Source of the DNA: Demequina lignilytica
Lineage (GTDB): Bacteria; Actinomycetota; Actinomycetes; Actinomycetales; Demequinaceae
Direction: 5' to 3'
Assembly (NCBI RefSeq): GCF_030418305.1
Contig: NZ_JAUHPX010000003.1
Coordinates: 338,110-402,109 of the forward strand
Length of the DNA stretch: 64,000 nt
Part shown: piece after piece, positions 1 through 7,807 of the stretch
Position numbering within the stretch: position 1 is the stretch's first letter
Layout: the number at the start of each line of letters is the position of its first letter
Notes under the pieces: model-generated
Databases searched by the model: none
What the model was told of the DNA's origin: nothing
Seen by the model: the letters and a program-made list of their open reading frames with translations, nothing else
Translations under genes and position numbers: made by a program

Positions 1-128
1 TGGACGAGGCGGACGCGGCGGCCCTCCTCGCGGTGCTGGTGGGTGCGGAGGTGCCGCTCATCGCGTTCGGCCCCGCGGGCAGCGCGCTCGAGCAGGCGTA
101 CCTCACCATGGAGGAGGACCGGCGATGA
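1..128 (+). CDS. C-terminal end of an upstream protein, probably an ABC exporter ATPase
   Basis: An open frame enters from the window edge (first full codon at base 3) and ends with TGA at 126-128. It encodes about 41 residues ending in MEEDRR. The stop overlaps the next gene's ATG in an ATGA, the usual sign of translational coupling. The next gene is an ABC-2-type permease, so this is most likely the tail of its ATP-binding partner. No Walker or signature motif falls inside the visible part, so the assignment rests on context. Confidence 0.55.
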   Translation, partial: DEADAAALLAVLVGAEVPLIAFGPAGSALEQAYLTMEEDRR

Positions 129-1294
129 CCGCGATCGACATCTCCACCGGGGAGACCCGACAGCGCGGAGCGTGGCGACCCTCCCTCTCCGGGATCCTCC
201 TGGTCGCCCAGCTCGAGCTGCGCCAGCGGATCCGGTCGACGCGCTGGAAGTGGGCGCTCGCGGTGTTCGTGGCCCTCGTGGGCGCGGTCACGCTGCTGCT
301 CGAGTCGACGGTCGGCGGCGAGATGTTCTACGGCGGCCCCGGTGATGTGGTGTTCGGGGTGCTCGTCTTCTTCGTGCTCTTCCTCGGGCTGCTGGTGTCG
401 CCGACGCTGTCGGCCACCTCGATCAACGGCGACAACAAGGACGGCACGCTCGCGCCGCTGCAGGTGACGGCGCTGAGCGCCATCGAAATCGTGCTGGGCA
501 AGCTGCTAGCCGCGTGGGCGGCGTCGTTGGCCTTCCTCGCGCTGTCGATCCCGTTCATGGTGTGGGGCTTCGTCGGCTCCGGAGCCCCCGTCGGCGCCGT
601 GATCGTGACGGTGCTGGTGCTCGCCGTCGAGCTGCTCGTCGTCTGCGCGATCGGGCTCGGCTGGTCGGCGATCGCGTCGCGCACCGCGGCCTCCGCCGTG
701 CTGTCGTACGTGTCCGTCGCCACCCTCAGCGTGCTCACGCTGGTGTTCTTCGGCCTGTCGTTCGTGCTGGTGAGCGAGCCCACCACGGTCCGCTACTACG
801 ACCAGCAGTACTACTACGACGAGACCGGCCAGGCCTACGACAGCTGGACCGGGGAGCGGGTCGACGACCCGACCGCGGACGGCTGCACGTTCCGCGAGGA
901 GACCTGGGACCAGCCGCACACCGAGCGCACCTGGTGGCTGCTCGCGGCGAACCCGTTCGTGATCGTCGCCGACGCGGCCCCGAGCAACGACGTGGTCTCC
1001 GACAGCCGCTACGAGAGCCCGCAGACCATGCTCGGCTCCATCAAGTACGCGGTCCGCTCGGCGCGGCTCGGGCCGGAGACCGTGGTCAACTACTGCTACG
1101 GGTACGACAGCTATGAGGAGCCGGAGCTGCTCCCCGAGGAGCTCGAGCGTCGGGAGCGGCTCGCGGGCCTCTCCGCGGTGTGGCCGTGGGGGCTGGCGTT
1201 CCACGGCCTGCTCGCCGCGGGAGCCATCGTGCTCGCGGTGCGCCGGCTCGAGGTCCCGCACGGCCGGCTGAGCCCGGGCACGCGGGTGGCCTGA
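125..1294 (+). CDS. ABC-2-type transporter permease
   Basis: A 389-residue integral membrane protein. The start overlaps the preceding stop by 4 bp. It has hydrophobic segments at roughly 44-60, 75-96, 122-148, 155-180 and 190-215, then a long polar loop at about 220-335 rich in Tyr, Asp and Glu, and a last membrane span near 355-375. The motif SATSINGDNKDGTL after the second span resembles the cytoplasmic coupling region of ABC-2 permeases. It probably forms an exporter with the ATPase ending at 128. The substrate is unknown. The large extracytoplasmic loop is typical of actinobacterial members of unknown function. Confidence 0.8.
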   Translation: MTAIDISTGETRQRGAWRPSLSGILLVAQLELRQRIRSTRWKWALAVFVALVGAVTLLLESTVGGEMFYGGPGDVVFGVLVFFVLFLGLLVSPTLSATSINGDNKDGTLAPLQVTALSAIEIVLGKLLAAWAASLAFLALSIPFMVWGFVGSGAPVGAVIVTVLVLAVELLVVCAIGLGWSAIASRTAASAVLSYVSVATLSVLTLVFFGLSFVLVSEPTTVRYYDQQYYYDETGQAYDSWTGERVDDPTADGCTFREETWDQPHTERTWWLLAANPFVIVADAAPSNDVVSDSRYESPQTMLGSIKYAVRSARLGPETVVNYCYGYDSYEEPELLPEELERRERLAGLSAVWPWGLAFHGLLAAGAIVLAVRRLEVPHGRLSPGTRVA

Positions 1295-1312
1295 CACCGC
1301 CTGCCCCCCTTC

Positions 1313-1415
1313 CCCGGACAGTCCGCACGGAGTCGGTCCCGGGTCTGCGGCGTGTCGATGTTCCTCGTCGGCGCGACCGCGGCGTGTCGTCCCGAGATCC
1401 GTGCGCACTGTCCGG
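1313..1415. repeat. 19-bp inverted repeat flanking 65 bp between convergent genes
   Basis: The arms are 1313-1331 and 1397-1415. The left arm reads CCCGGACAGTCCGCACGGA and matches the reverse complement of the right arm at 18 of 19 positions. The 65-bp interior holds the word CGGCGTGTCG twice. The element fills most of the gap between the permease and recR, whose 3' ends face each other. It could be a long-stem bidirectional terminator or a small MITE-like element. No flanking target duplication is obvious. Confidence 0.55.
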
Positions 1416-1424
1416 GCGGTCGGG

Positions 1425-2021
1425 TCAGCCGACCTTGCGACGGCCTTCGAACGCGCGGCCGAGGGTGACCTCGTCGGCGTACTCGAGGTCGCCCCCGACG
1501 GGCAGCCCCGAGGCGAGGCGCGAGACGGTCACGCCCATGGGGACGAGCATCCGCGCGAGGTACGTCGCGGTGGCCTCGCCCTCGATGTTCGGGTCGGTGG
1601 CGATGATGATCTCCTCGACCTTCCCGTCGCCCAGCCGCCCGAGCAGCTCGCGGATGCGGAGGTCGTCGGGTCCCACGCCGTTCATGGGGTCGATCGCGCC
1701 GCCGAGCACGTGGTAGCGGCCGCGGAACTCCCGGGTGCGCTCGATCGCGACCACGTCCTTGGGCTCCTCGACCACGCACAGCAGGTCGTCCGCTCGCCGG
1801 GGGTCGGTGCAGATGCGGCAGCGCTCCTCCTCGGACACGTTGCCGCAGACCTCGCAGAACCTGACCTTGTCCTTCACCGTGGTGATCGCGTCGGCGAGGC
1901 GGCGCACGTCCGCCGGGTCGGCCGCGAGCAGGTGGAAGGCGATGCGCTGGGCGCTCTTGGGGCCGATGCCCGGGAGATGCCCGAGCTCGTCGATGAGGTC
2001 CTGAACCGCGCCGTCGTACAT
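1425..2021 (-). CDS. recR: Recombination protein RecR
   Basis: 198 residues, the normal RecR length. RecR acts with RecO to load RecA onto SSB-coated gaps and ends. The N-terminal helix-hairpin-helix region reads [21 protein letters not shown] four-cysteine zinc finger lies at C56, C59, C68 and C71. A Toprim domain begins near residue 80 (CVVEEPKDV). It lies 44 bp downstream of dnaX in the same orientation, without the ybaB gene that often sits between them. The ATG is preceded by TACTCT and 7 bases with no Shine-Dalgarno sequence, so it may have its own leaderless transcript. Confidence 0.97.
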   Translation of the reverse strand: MYDGAVQDLIDELGHLPGIGPKSAQRIAFHLLAADPADVRRLADAITTVKDKVRFCEVCGNVSEEERCRICTDPRRADDLLCVVEEPKDVVAIERTREFRGRYHVLGGAIDPMNGVGPDDLRIRELLGRLGDGKVEEIIIATDPNIEGEATATYLARMLVPMGVTVSRLASGLPVGGDLEYADEVTLGRAFEGRRKVG

Positions 2022-2028
2022 GGGGACA

Positions 2029-2034
2029 AGAGTA
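2029..2034 (-). promoter_or_regulatory. -10 box of a leaderless recR transcript
   Basis: TACTCT on the minus strand lies 7 bases before the recR ATG, with no purine-rich ribosome-binding site between. This TANNNT-N6/7-start layout is typical of leaderless actinobacterial mRNAs. Confidence 0.5.
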
Positions 2035-2065
2035 GGCGCAGCGGCCCGACCGGGAGGTCAGGCGC

Positions 2066-4108
2066 TCAGTCGTCGACCACCGTGCCGCCGAGCTCCTTCG
2101 CGAGGATCTCCGCCGCGCTGAGCCCCGCATCGTCCGCGCGGGCGTCGTCGTCAGAGATCTCCTCCTCGTCGAACGGGGGCTCATCCCACGGCGGGGGCTC
2201 GTCGTCGGGCGGCGGCGACGAGACCGGGGGCATCGGCACGGCGGCCGTCGCGGGGTTCGACGCCGGCGGCGGCTCGGGCGGCGCGACCGGCTCCGGACGG
2301 GCGGGGGACGATGCGGACGAGGGCCGGGACGATGCGGACGAGGGCGGGGCGGACGCGGGGGCGGCCGCGGCCGCCGCCATCACCGCGGCGGCGTTGGCGC
2401 TGGGTGCCGCCGCGGCCTGAGCGGGTCGCGCGGCCGCGGGTGCGGGCGTGCGGGACGCCGGCGGAGCCGCGCCCATGACCGCCTCGACCGTCACCTGCAG
2501 GCCCAGCGTCTCGCGGACCGCGAGCGCGACGTTCTCGGCGTGGCTGCCGCCGCCGAACCGGCTCGCGAGGCTGGCGTTGTCGAAGGCGAGGGTGAGTACG
2601 CCGCCCTCGATGGTCGCGACCTGGGCGCTCTGCTTGACCATGGTCCACGTGACGCGCCGGCGCTCGAGCGTGCCGAGCACCTCGTCCCACCGCCGGCGCA
2701 CCAGCTCGGTGTCCTGGGCGCCGCCGGCCGAGCCCGACGGAGCGGGTGCGGCGGGGGCTGGTGCGGAAGCAGCGCGGGCGGGCTCCGGCGGTGCGGCCGG
2801 GGCGCGGTCAGGCGATTCGGACGGAGCCGTCTGGGCGGCAGGAGCGGCCGTGGCGGGTGCCGCGGTGCTCGCCTCGACGGGCGTGGCCGCGACGGTCGGC
2901 TCCGGAGCCGCGCGCACGGGGGCCGGGGCAGGTGTGGGCGTCGGTGCAGGCGCCGCTGCGGGCCGCTCGGGGGACGCAGCGGCCGGCCGCGCCACGGCCT
3001 CGCGCGGCGCCTCCGACGCCAGCAGGCGCGCGCACAGGAGCTCGAGGTGGAGGCGGGGGGACGTCGCGCCGACCATGTGGGTCAGCGCCTGGTTGACGTG
3101 GTCCGCGGCGACCGAGCCGCGTGCGAGCCCGAGCCGACGGGCCTGGTCCTTCATGCGGCCGAGCTGGTCCTCCGGCATGTCGCCCAGCGCCCGCGCCCCG
3201 CCCTCCCCCGCGGCGGCCAGCACCAGGAGGTCCCGGAGGCGCTCGAGCAGGTCCTCGACGAAGCGTCTGGGCTCGTGGCCCGTCGACATCACGCGGCTCA
3301 CGACGTCGAACAGCGAGGCGCCGTCGGCGGCCGCGATCGCGTCGATCGCGTCGTCCAGCATGGTGGCGTCGGTGAAACCGAGAAGCGAGATCGCGCGGTC
3401 GTAGGTCACGCCCGAGTCGTCCGAGCCGGCCATCAGCTGGTCGAGCACCGACAGGCTGTCGCGCACGGAGCCGCCGCCCGCGCGCACCACCAGCGGCAGC
3501 ACGCCGGAGGCGACCTCGACCTGCTCGGCCTCGCACAGGGTCTGCAGGTAGCCGGTCAGCACCGGAGGCGGCACCAGCCGGAAGGGGTAGTGGTGGGTTC
3601 GCGACCGGATGGTGCCGATCACCTTCTCCGGCTCGGTGGTGGCGAAGATGAAGCGCACGTGCGCCGGAGGCTCCTCGACCAGCTTGAGCAGCGCGTTGAA
3701 TCCCTGCGGCGTCACCATGTGCGCCTCGTCCAGGATGAAGATCTTGTACCGGTCCCGCGCCGGCGCGAAGGCGGCGCGCTCGCGCAGCTCGCGCGCATCG
3801 TCCACACCGTTGTGCGACGCGGCGTCGATCTCGACCACGTCGACGGATCCGGCGCCTCCCCGCGCGAGCTCCATGCAGGACTCGCAGCGGCCGCAGGGGG
3901 TGTCGGTGGGGCCCTCCGCGCAGTTGAGGCATCGCGCGAGGATGCGAGCCGAGGTGGTCTTGCCGCAGCCGCGCGGTCCCGAGAAGAGGTAGGCGTGGTT
4001 GACCCGGTCCGCGCGCAGGGCCTGCATCAGCGGCGCCGTCACGTGCTCCTGGCCGACGACGTCCGCGAAGGAGTCGGGGCGGTAGCGGCGGTAGAGCGCG
4101 GTGGTCAC
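2066..4108 (-). CDS. dnaX: DNA polymerase III subunit gamma/tau
   Basis: 680 residues from a GTG at 4108 (protein VTTALYRRYRP). This start fits the family N-terminus better than an upstream in-frame codon at 4201, which would add an unrelated leader running into the SRP RNA gene. It is the clamp-loader ATPase that opens the sliding clamp. Walker A is GPRGCGKT at about 44-51, the zinc-binding cysteines are C60, C63, C72, C75 and C78, and a DEAH Walker B follows. Residues from about 375 to 495 and 555 to 640 are Ala/Pro-rich linker, with a tau-type domain between. Leaderless initiation is likely: TAGATT lies 7 bases before the GTG. Confidence 0.96.
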   Translation of the reverse strand: MTTALYRRYRPDSFADVVGQEHVTAPLMQALRADRVNHAYLFSGPRGCGKTTSARILARCLNCAEGPTDTPCGRCESCMELARGGAGSVDVVEIDAASHNGVDDARELRERAAFAPARDRYKIFILDEAHMVTPQGFNALLKLVEEPPAHVRFIFATTEPEKVIGTIRSRTHHYPFRLVPPPVLTGYLQTLCEAEQVEVASGVLPLVVRAGGGSVRDSLSVLDQLMAGSDDSGVTYDRAISLLGFTDATMLDDAIDAIAAADGASLFDVVSRVMSTGHEPRRFVEDLLERLRDLLVLAAAGEGGARALGDMPEDQLGRMKDQARRLGLARGSVAADHVNQALTHMVGATSPRLHLELLCARLLASEAPREAVARPAAASPERPAAAPAPTPTPAPAPVRAAPEPTVAATPVEASTAAPATAAPAAQTAPSESPDRAPAAPPEPARAASAPAPAAPAPSGSAGGAQDTELVRRRWDEVLGTLERRRVTWTMVKQSAQVATIEGGVLTLAFDNASLASRFGGGSHAENVALAVRETLGLQVTVEAVMGAAPPASRTPAPAAARPAQAAAAPSANAAAVMAAAAAAPASAPPSSASSRPSSASSPARPEPVAPPEPPPASNPATAAVPMPPVSSPPPDDEPPPWDEPPFDEEEISDDDARADDAGLSAAEILAKELGGTVVDD
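2306..2337. repeat. Tandem pair of the dispersed word GGACGATGCGG
   Basis: Two copies of GGACGATGCGG (2306-2316 and 2327-2337) sit in a 21-bp direct repeat inside the low-complexity part of dnaX. Ten further exact copies occur in the window, on either strand: 2125, 5198, 6743, 13501, 19304, 23282, 32463, 33407, 41862 and 60268. Confidence 0.8.
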
Positions 4109-4115
4109 GGGTACC

Positions 4116-4121
4116 AATCTA
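4116..4121 (-). promoter_or_regulatory. -10 box of a leaderless dnaX transcript
   Basis: TAGATT on the minus strand lies 7 bases upstream of the dnaX GTG. No Shine-Dalgarno sequence is present, which also supports the GTG at 4108 as the true start. Confidence 0.55.
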
Positions 4122-4188
4122 GTGGCGGCCTCCGACACCGCCACCCGCCCGTCCACCGGGCGTGCGCGCGGCCCGCGCCCGGGCATGA

Positions 4189-4282
4189 GAGGACCCCCCA
4201 CGCACCCGACAGAGCCCGCTTACCCTTGCTTCATTCCTGACCTGGGGGAGTTGGGCGAGGTATCGCCACGTGAGGGGTCGCC
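4189..4282 (-). ncRNA. ffs: Small bacterial signal recognition particle RNA (4.5S type)
   Basis: On the minus strand the conserved SRP core is visible: CAGGTCA, a GGAA tetraloop, TGA and then AGCAAGGGTAAGCGGG. The ends pair, with GACCCCTCACG near the 5' end against CGTGGGGGGTC at the 3' end, giving the long hairpin of about 94 nt. This RNA binds Ffh and targets nascent membrane proteins to FtsY. It lies just upstream of dnaX, a common actinobacterial position. The ends are judged from pairing and may be off by a few bases. Confidence 0.88.
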
Positions 4283-4286
4283 GACC

Positions 4287-4292
4287 AGTCTA
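4287..4292 (-). promoter_or_regulatory. -10 box for the SRP RNA
   Basis: TAGACT on the minus strand ends about 5 bases before the predicted 5' end of the SRP RNA. A convincing -35 is not seen. Confidence 0.45.
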
Positions 4293-4349
4293 GCGGGCGC
4301 CGGAGGCGATTCGTCGCCCGCCTGAACCCCGTGTACCATTGGCGGGCCT

Positions 4350-4437
4350 GGAGGATTCGCCTAGTGGCCTATGGCGCACGCTTGGAAAGCGTGTTGGGTG
4401 CAAGCCCTCGGGGGTTCGAATCCCCCATCCTCCGCCA
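4350..4437 (+). tRNA. tRNA-Ser (anticodon GGA)
   Basis: The acceptor stem GGAGGAT (4350-4356) pairs with ATCCTCC (4427-4433). Discriminator G and an encoded CCA (4435-4437) follow. The anticodon loop TTGGAAA carries GGA, reading UCC/UCU serine codons. The long variable arm is typical of class II tRNA-Ser, and the T arm contains GGTTCGAATC. A possible -10, TACCAT, lies at 4334-4339. Confidence 0.96.
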
Positions 4438-4458
4438 GATGACGTGTTCCGCGACGGG

Positions 4459-5169
4459 ATGGTGGGTGTGACTCAGCCAGCAGCCGGCCGCCCCGGTGGG
4501 CGCCGTGCGAAGGTGCGCCGCCACCGTCGCGAGCGTCAGATCATCGTGTTCGGCGCGCTGGTCCTCGCCACCGGATTCGTCGCGCTGTTCGCGGCGGGCG
4601 TCTACAAGGGCACGATCGACGGCCCGTTCTCGGAGCCCTTCGTGACGCCCGAGGGTGCGTTCGATTCCGACGTGAACCTCGTCTGCCCGCCGGTCGACTC
4701 CATGCCGCTGACGCCGACCGAGGTCGCGCTGCGCGTGCTCAACGGCACCGACACCGGCGGCCTCGCGGGCAGCCTCTCGGAGGACCTGGCCGGTCGCGGC
4801 TTCGTCACGCTCGACCCGAGCAACTGGAGCCGGTCGTACTCCGACTACATCCGCATCGTCTTCGGCGCGGACGGCGTTCAGCAGGCCTACACCCTCGCCC
4901 GTCAGTTCGACGGAGCCGTGGACCTGGTGCTCGACAACCGCGAGGGCACGCTCCTCGACGTGATCGTGGGCGACGCGTACGTCGACGACCCGGGCCTGCG
5001 GAGCTCGCTCGCGCCGGAGCTGTCGCTCGATCTCGCGCTGTCCGCGAACGCGGAGTGCCTGCCGGTCAACCTGGTCACTCCGGAGCCGGCCCCGCGCAAC
5101 CTCCCGGACAGCCCGCTCGACCCCGTGACCGACGCGTCGGCGAGCCCGTCGCCCAGCGCCTCGTCCTGA
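4459..5169 (+). CDS. LytR_C-domain membrane protein
   Basis: 236 residues from ATG 4459 (GTG at 4468 is an alternative). The open frame extends upstream through the tRNA, but that part is not protein. A basic N-terminus (GGRRAKVRRHRRERQ) is followed by one membrane span (IIVFGALVLATGFVALFAAG), giving an N-in, C-out topology. The extracytoplasmic part carries the LytR C-terminal domain signature (EVALRVLNGTDTGGLAG), also found in envelope proteins of the LytR-CpsA-Psr group. It lacks the LCP catalytic domain. A Ser/Pro-rich tail ends the protein. The role is probably in the cell envelope; the exact function is unknown. Confidence 0.8.
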   Translation: MVGVTQPAAGRPGGRRAKVRRHRRERQIIVFGALVLATGFVALFAAGVYKGTIDGPFSEPFVTPEGAFDSDVNLVCPPVDSMPLTPTEVALRVLNGTDTGGLAGSLSEDLAGRGFVTLDPSNWSRSYSDYIRIVFGADGVQQAYTLARQFDGAVDLVLDNREGTLLDVIVGDAYVDDPGLRSSLAPELSLDLALSANAECLPVNLVTPEPAPRNLPDSPLDPVTDASASPSPSASS

Positions 5170-5178
5170 CGCGAAGCG

Positions 5179-5199
5179 CCGCACCGCCCGCCGGTGCGG
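5179..5199. terminator. Hairpin between convergent genes
   Basis: CCGCACCG (5179-5186) pairs with CGGTGCGG (5192-5199) around a 5-nt loop. It lies between the stops of the LytR_C gene and the GH51 gene, so it may terminate both. There is no T-tract. A copy of GGACGATGCGG (5198-5208) overlaps its right edge. Confidence 0.55.
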
Positions 5200-5218
5200 A
5201 CGATGCGGCGACCCGCGC

Positions 5219-6718
5219 CTAGCGGAGGCTTCCGGTGAAGGCGGTCCAGGACTCCGGGGCGAGGCGCAGCGTGAGCGCGTCGCCCTCCTGCGCGACCGGC
5301 AGCGCGTCCACCATCCCGTAGGCCTCGGCGGCCTCGCGCCCCTCCCGCGGGCCCACATGGTCCGCGAGCACCGCGGACCCGCCGTCGAGCCGTGCCGTGG
5401 CGCCCGGGGTCCGGAGGGTCACGGTCTGCTCCACGTCGGTGCGGTTGGTGACGAACAGCGCGAGCGCCCCGGTCTCCGGGTCGACGGTCGCGGCCGCGGT
5501 GACCGCGGGCACGTCGCCGTGCCGCGCGGTCGTGAGGGTCCCGGTGTCGACCTTGACCTGCAGGGCGTCGCCGCGAGCGAGGCGCGCCGCCGTGGCGAAC
5601 GGGTGGAAGGTGGTCTGCCTCCAGGCGGGACCGCCGGGCTCGGTCATGATCGGCGCGATCACGTTGACCAGCTGGGCGAGGCAGCCGACGGCGACGCGGT
5701 CGGCGTGGTTGATGAGGGTCGACAGCATGTCGCCCACCACGACGGCGTCGAGCGCCGAGTAGACGTCCTCGATGATCCGCGGCGCGTCCCTCTGGATCGG
5801 CAGGTTGGTCTCGCCGACGAACCGGCTCACGAGGTACCAGACGTTCCATTCGTCGAAGGAGATGGTGATCTGCTTGTCGGAGCGCCGCTCGGCGCCGATC
5901 GCGTCCGCGGAGGCGGCGACGCGATCGATGAACGTCGCCATCGCGGTCGCCGACCCGAGGAACGAGGCGCGGTCGCCGTCGAGCTCCTCGTAGTACGCGT
6001 GCATCGAGATGTGGTCGACCACGTCGTAGCAGTAGGACAGGACCGTGCGCTCCCACTCGCCGAACGTGTCCATCATCATCGAGCTCGACCCGCACGCGAC
6101 CAGCTCGATCGACGGGTCCACCTGACGCATCGCGCGCCCCGTCGCGGCGGCGAGCCTGCCGTACTCGTGCGCGTCCTTGTGGCCGATCTGCCACGGCCCG
6201 TCCATCTCGTTGCCCAGGCACCACAGCGCCACGCCGTAGGGCTCCTCGCGGCCGTTGGCGATGCGCAGGTCGGCCCACTTCGTGCCGGCCTCGCCGTTGC
6301 AGTACTCGAGCAGCGCGATCGCCGCCTCGATGCCGCGGGTGCCCAGGTTCACGGCCATCATCGGCGCGATCCCCTCGCGCTCGCAGTACTGGAGGAACTC
6401 GTCCGTGCCGACCAGGTTCGGCTCGACGGTGCGCCACGCGAGGTCGAGGAACGGCTTGCGCTGCTCGACCGGTCCCACCGCGTCCTCCCACACGTAGTTG
6501 GACACGAAGTTCCCGCCCGGGTAGCGGAGCACCGTCGCCCCCAGCTCCTGGGTGAGGTCTGCGACGTCGCGGCGGAAGCCGTGCTCGTCCGCGGTCGGGT
6601 GGTCCGGCTCGTAGATCCCGGTGTAGACGCACCTGCCCAGGTGCTCGACGAACGATCCGAAGACCCGGCGGTCGACGGGGCCCAGCCGGAAGTCGGGGTG
6701 CAGCGTGATGGTGGTCAT
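5219..6718 (-). CDS. GH51 alpha-L-arabinofuranosidase
   Basis: 499 residues, normal for GH51. These enzymes release terminal arabinofuranose from arabino-oligosaccharides with retention. The acid/base Glu is E171 in GNEMDG and the nucleophile is E290 in SFDEWNVW. No signal peptide is present, so it should act in the cytoplasm on imported oligosaccharides. It is the third gene of a GH27-GH43-GH51 run, 39 bp after the GH43 stop, with a purine-rich ribosome-binding site (AAGGAGAGG) before the ATG. The leader also holds a GGACGATGCGG word (6743-6753). The probable product, free arabinose, enters pathways not seen here. Confidence 0.95.
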   Translation of the reverse strand: MTTITLHPDFRLGPVDRRVFGSFVEHLGRCVYTGIYEPDHPTADEHGFRRDVADLTQELGATVLRYPGGNFVSNYVWEDAVGPVEQRKPFLDLAWRTVEPNLVGTDEFLQYCEREGIAPMMAVNLGTRGIEAAIALLEYCNGEAGTKWADLRIANGREEPYGVALWCLGNEMDGPWQIGHKDAHEYGRLAAATGRAMRQVDPSIELVACGSSSMMMDTFGEWERTVLSYCYDVVDHISMHAYYEELDGDRASFLGSATAMATFIDRVAASADAIGAERRSDKQITISFDEWNVWYLVSRFVGETNLPIQRDAPRIIEDVYSALDAVVVGDMLSTLINHADRVAVGCLAQLVNVIAPIMTEPGGPAWRQTTFHPFATAARLARGDALQVKVDTGTLTTARHGDVPAVTAAATVDPETGALALFVTNRTDVEQTVTLRTPGATARLDGGSAVLADHVGPREGREAAEAYGMVDALPVAQEGDALTLRLAPESWTAFTGSLR

Positions 6719-6757
6719 GGGGCCTCTCCTTCGAGGATCGGGGGACGATGCGGTGGT

Positions 6758-7807
6758 CTAGTCGGCGAGCTCCTCGGCGGTCCAGGCGACGGGCCAGCCG
6801 TCGTCCGTCCAGCCGAGACGGCGGATCTCGAGGCGGAAGTCGCCCCCGTCGTCGCCGTCGTAGTAGTGCAGGGCGAGGTAGCCGTCCGAGTAGGACTGGC
6901 CGCCCGGACCGATCATCGATCCGCGCGTGGACAGCAGCTCGTCGCCGCCGTCGTACCTCATGTCGTTGCCCCAGCTGTCGAGGTAGGGGCCGGTGATGGT
7001 CTCCGCGCGGCCCACGGCGATCGAGTAGGTCGACTCCGTGCCCTGGCAGCACGAGTCGCGCGAGACGAACAGGTAGTACCACCCGTCGCGGTAGGCGAGG
7101 TAGGGCGCCTCGATCGCGTTGGTGGCGGTAGTGCGGTGGGCGATCATCACCGGCTCGGCCCCCGCGATCGGCTTCCCGCTCGGCCACTCGAGCTCGATGA
7201 GCTGGATGCCGCCCCAGAAGGAGCCGAACGCCATCCACGGCGTCCCGTCCTCGTCCGTGATGACGCCGGGGTCGATCGCGTTGTACGTGCTCTCCCCTGG
7301 GGTGGACCGCCACACCAGGCCCTGGTCCGTCCACCCGTAGTCGGGGTCGTCCGGATCGAGGGTCGGCGAGGTCATGAGCCCGATCACCGAGGCGTTGGAA
7401 CCGAACGTCGAGGCGGAGTAGTAGAGGTACCAGGTGCCGTCGTGCTCCAGGACCTCGGGCGCCCAGAAGTTGGAGAGCCCCGAGACCTCCTCGTACACCC
7501 ACGCGACGTCGTCCGGCTTGTCCCAGACGGTGCCCACGTACTCCCAGGTCTCGCCGTCCGTCGAGCGCCGGATCTGCGGGGAGCCGAAACCCTTCTGGAC
7601 GTCTCCGGTGGAGTACACGTACCAGTCGTGGTCCTCCGTGCCGGCGACCAGGGCCGGGTCGTGCGTGCGGATGTCGCCGTCGACGTCGATCCGCACCCCG
7701 GCGGGATCCGCCTCGTCCCAGGGCGCCCACCACCAGGTCCCGACGCCGACCGCCGTCAGGGCGACCGCGGCGGCGGCGCCGAAGAGCAGGGTGCGGCGGC
7801 GAGTCAT
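6758..7807 (-). CDS. Exported GH43 endo-1,5-alpha-L-arabinanase
   Basis: 349 residues from ATG 7807, which overlaps the GH27 stop in an ATGA. An upstream extension of the frame runs antiparallel to nothing recognisable and is rejected. The N-terminus (MTRRR plus a hydrophobic stretch at about 7-24) is a signal peptide or membrane anchor, so the enzyme works outside. The five-bladed GH43 fold is indicated by the catalytic base D50 (THDPALV), D179 (NAIDP) and acid E233 (AIEAPYL), with GSFWGGIQ and a SCCQG segment typical of arabinanases. It should cut arabinan chains for the ABC transporter encoded divergently. Confidence 0.88.
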   Translation of the reverse strand: MTRRRTLLFGAAAAVALTAVGVGTWWWAPWDEADPAGVRIDVDGDIRTHDPALVAGTEDHDWYVYSTGDVQKGFGSPQIRRSTDGETWEYVGTVWDKPDDVAWVYEEVSGLSNFWAPEVLEHDGTWYLYYSASTFGSNASVIGLMTSPTLDPDDPDYGWTDQGLVWRSTPGESTYNAIDPGVITDEDGTPWMAFGSFWGGIQLIELEWPSGKPIAGAEPVMIAHRTTATNAIEAPYLAYRDGWYYLFVSRDSCCQGTESTYSIAVGRAETITGPYLDSWGNDMRYDGGDELLSTRGSMIGPGGQSYSDGYLALHYYDGDDGGDFRLEIRRLGWTDDGWPVAWTAEELAD

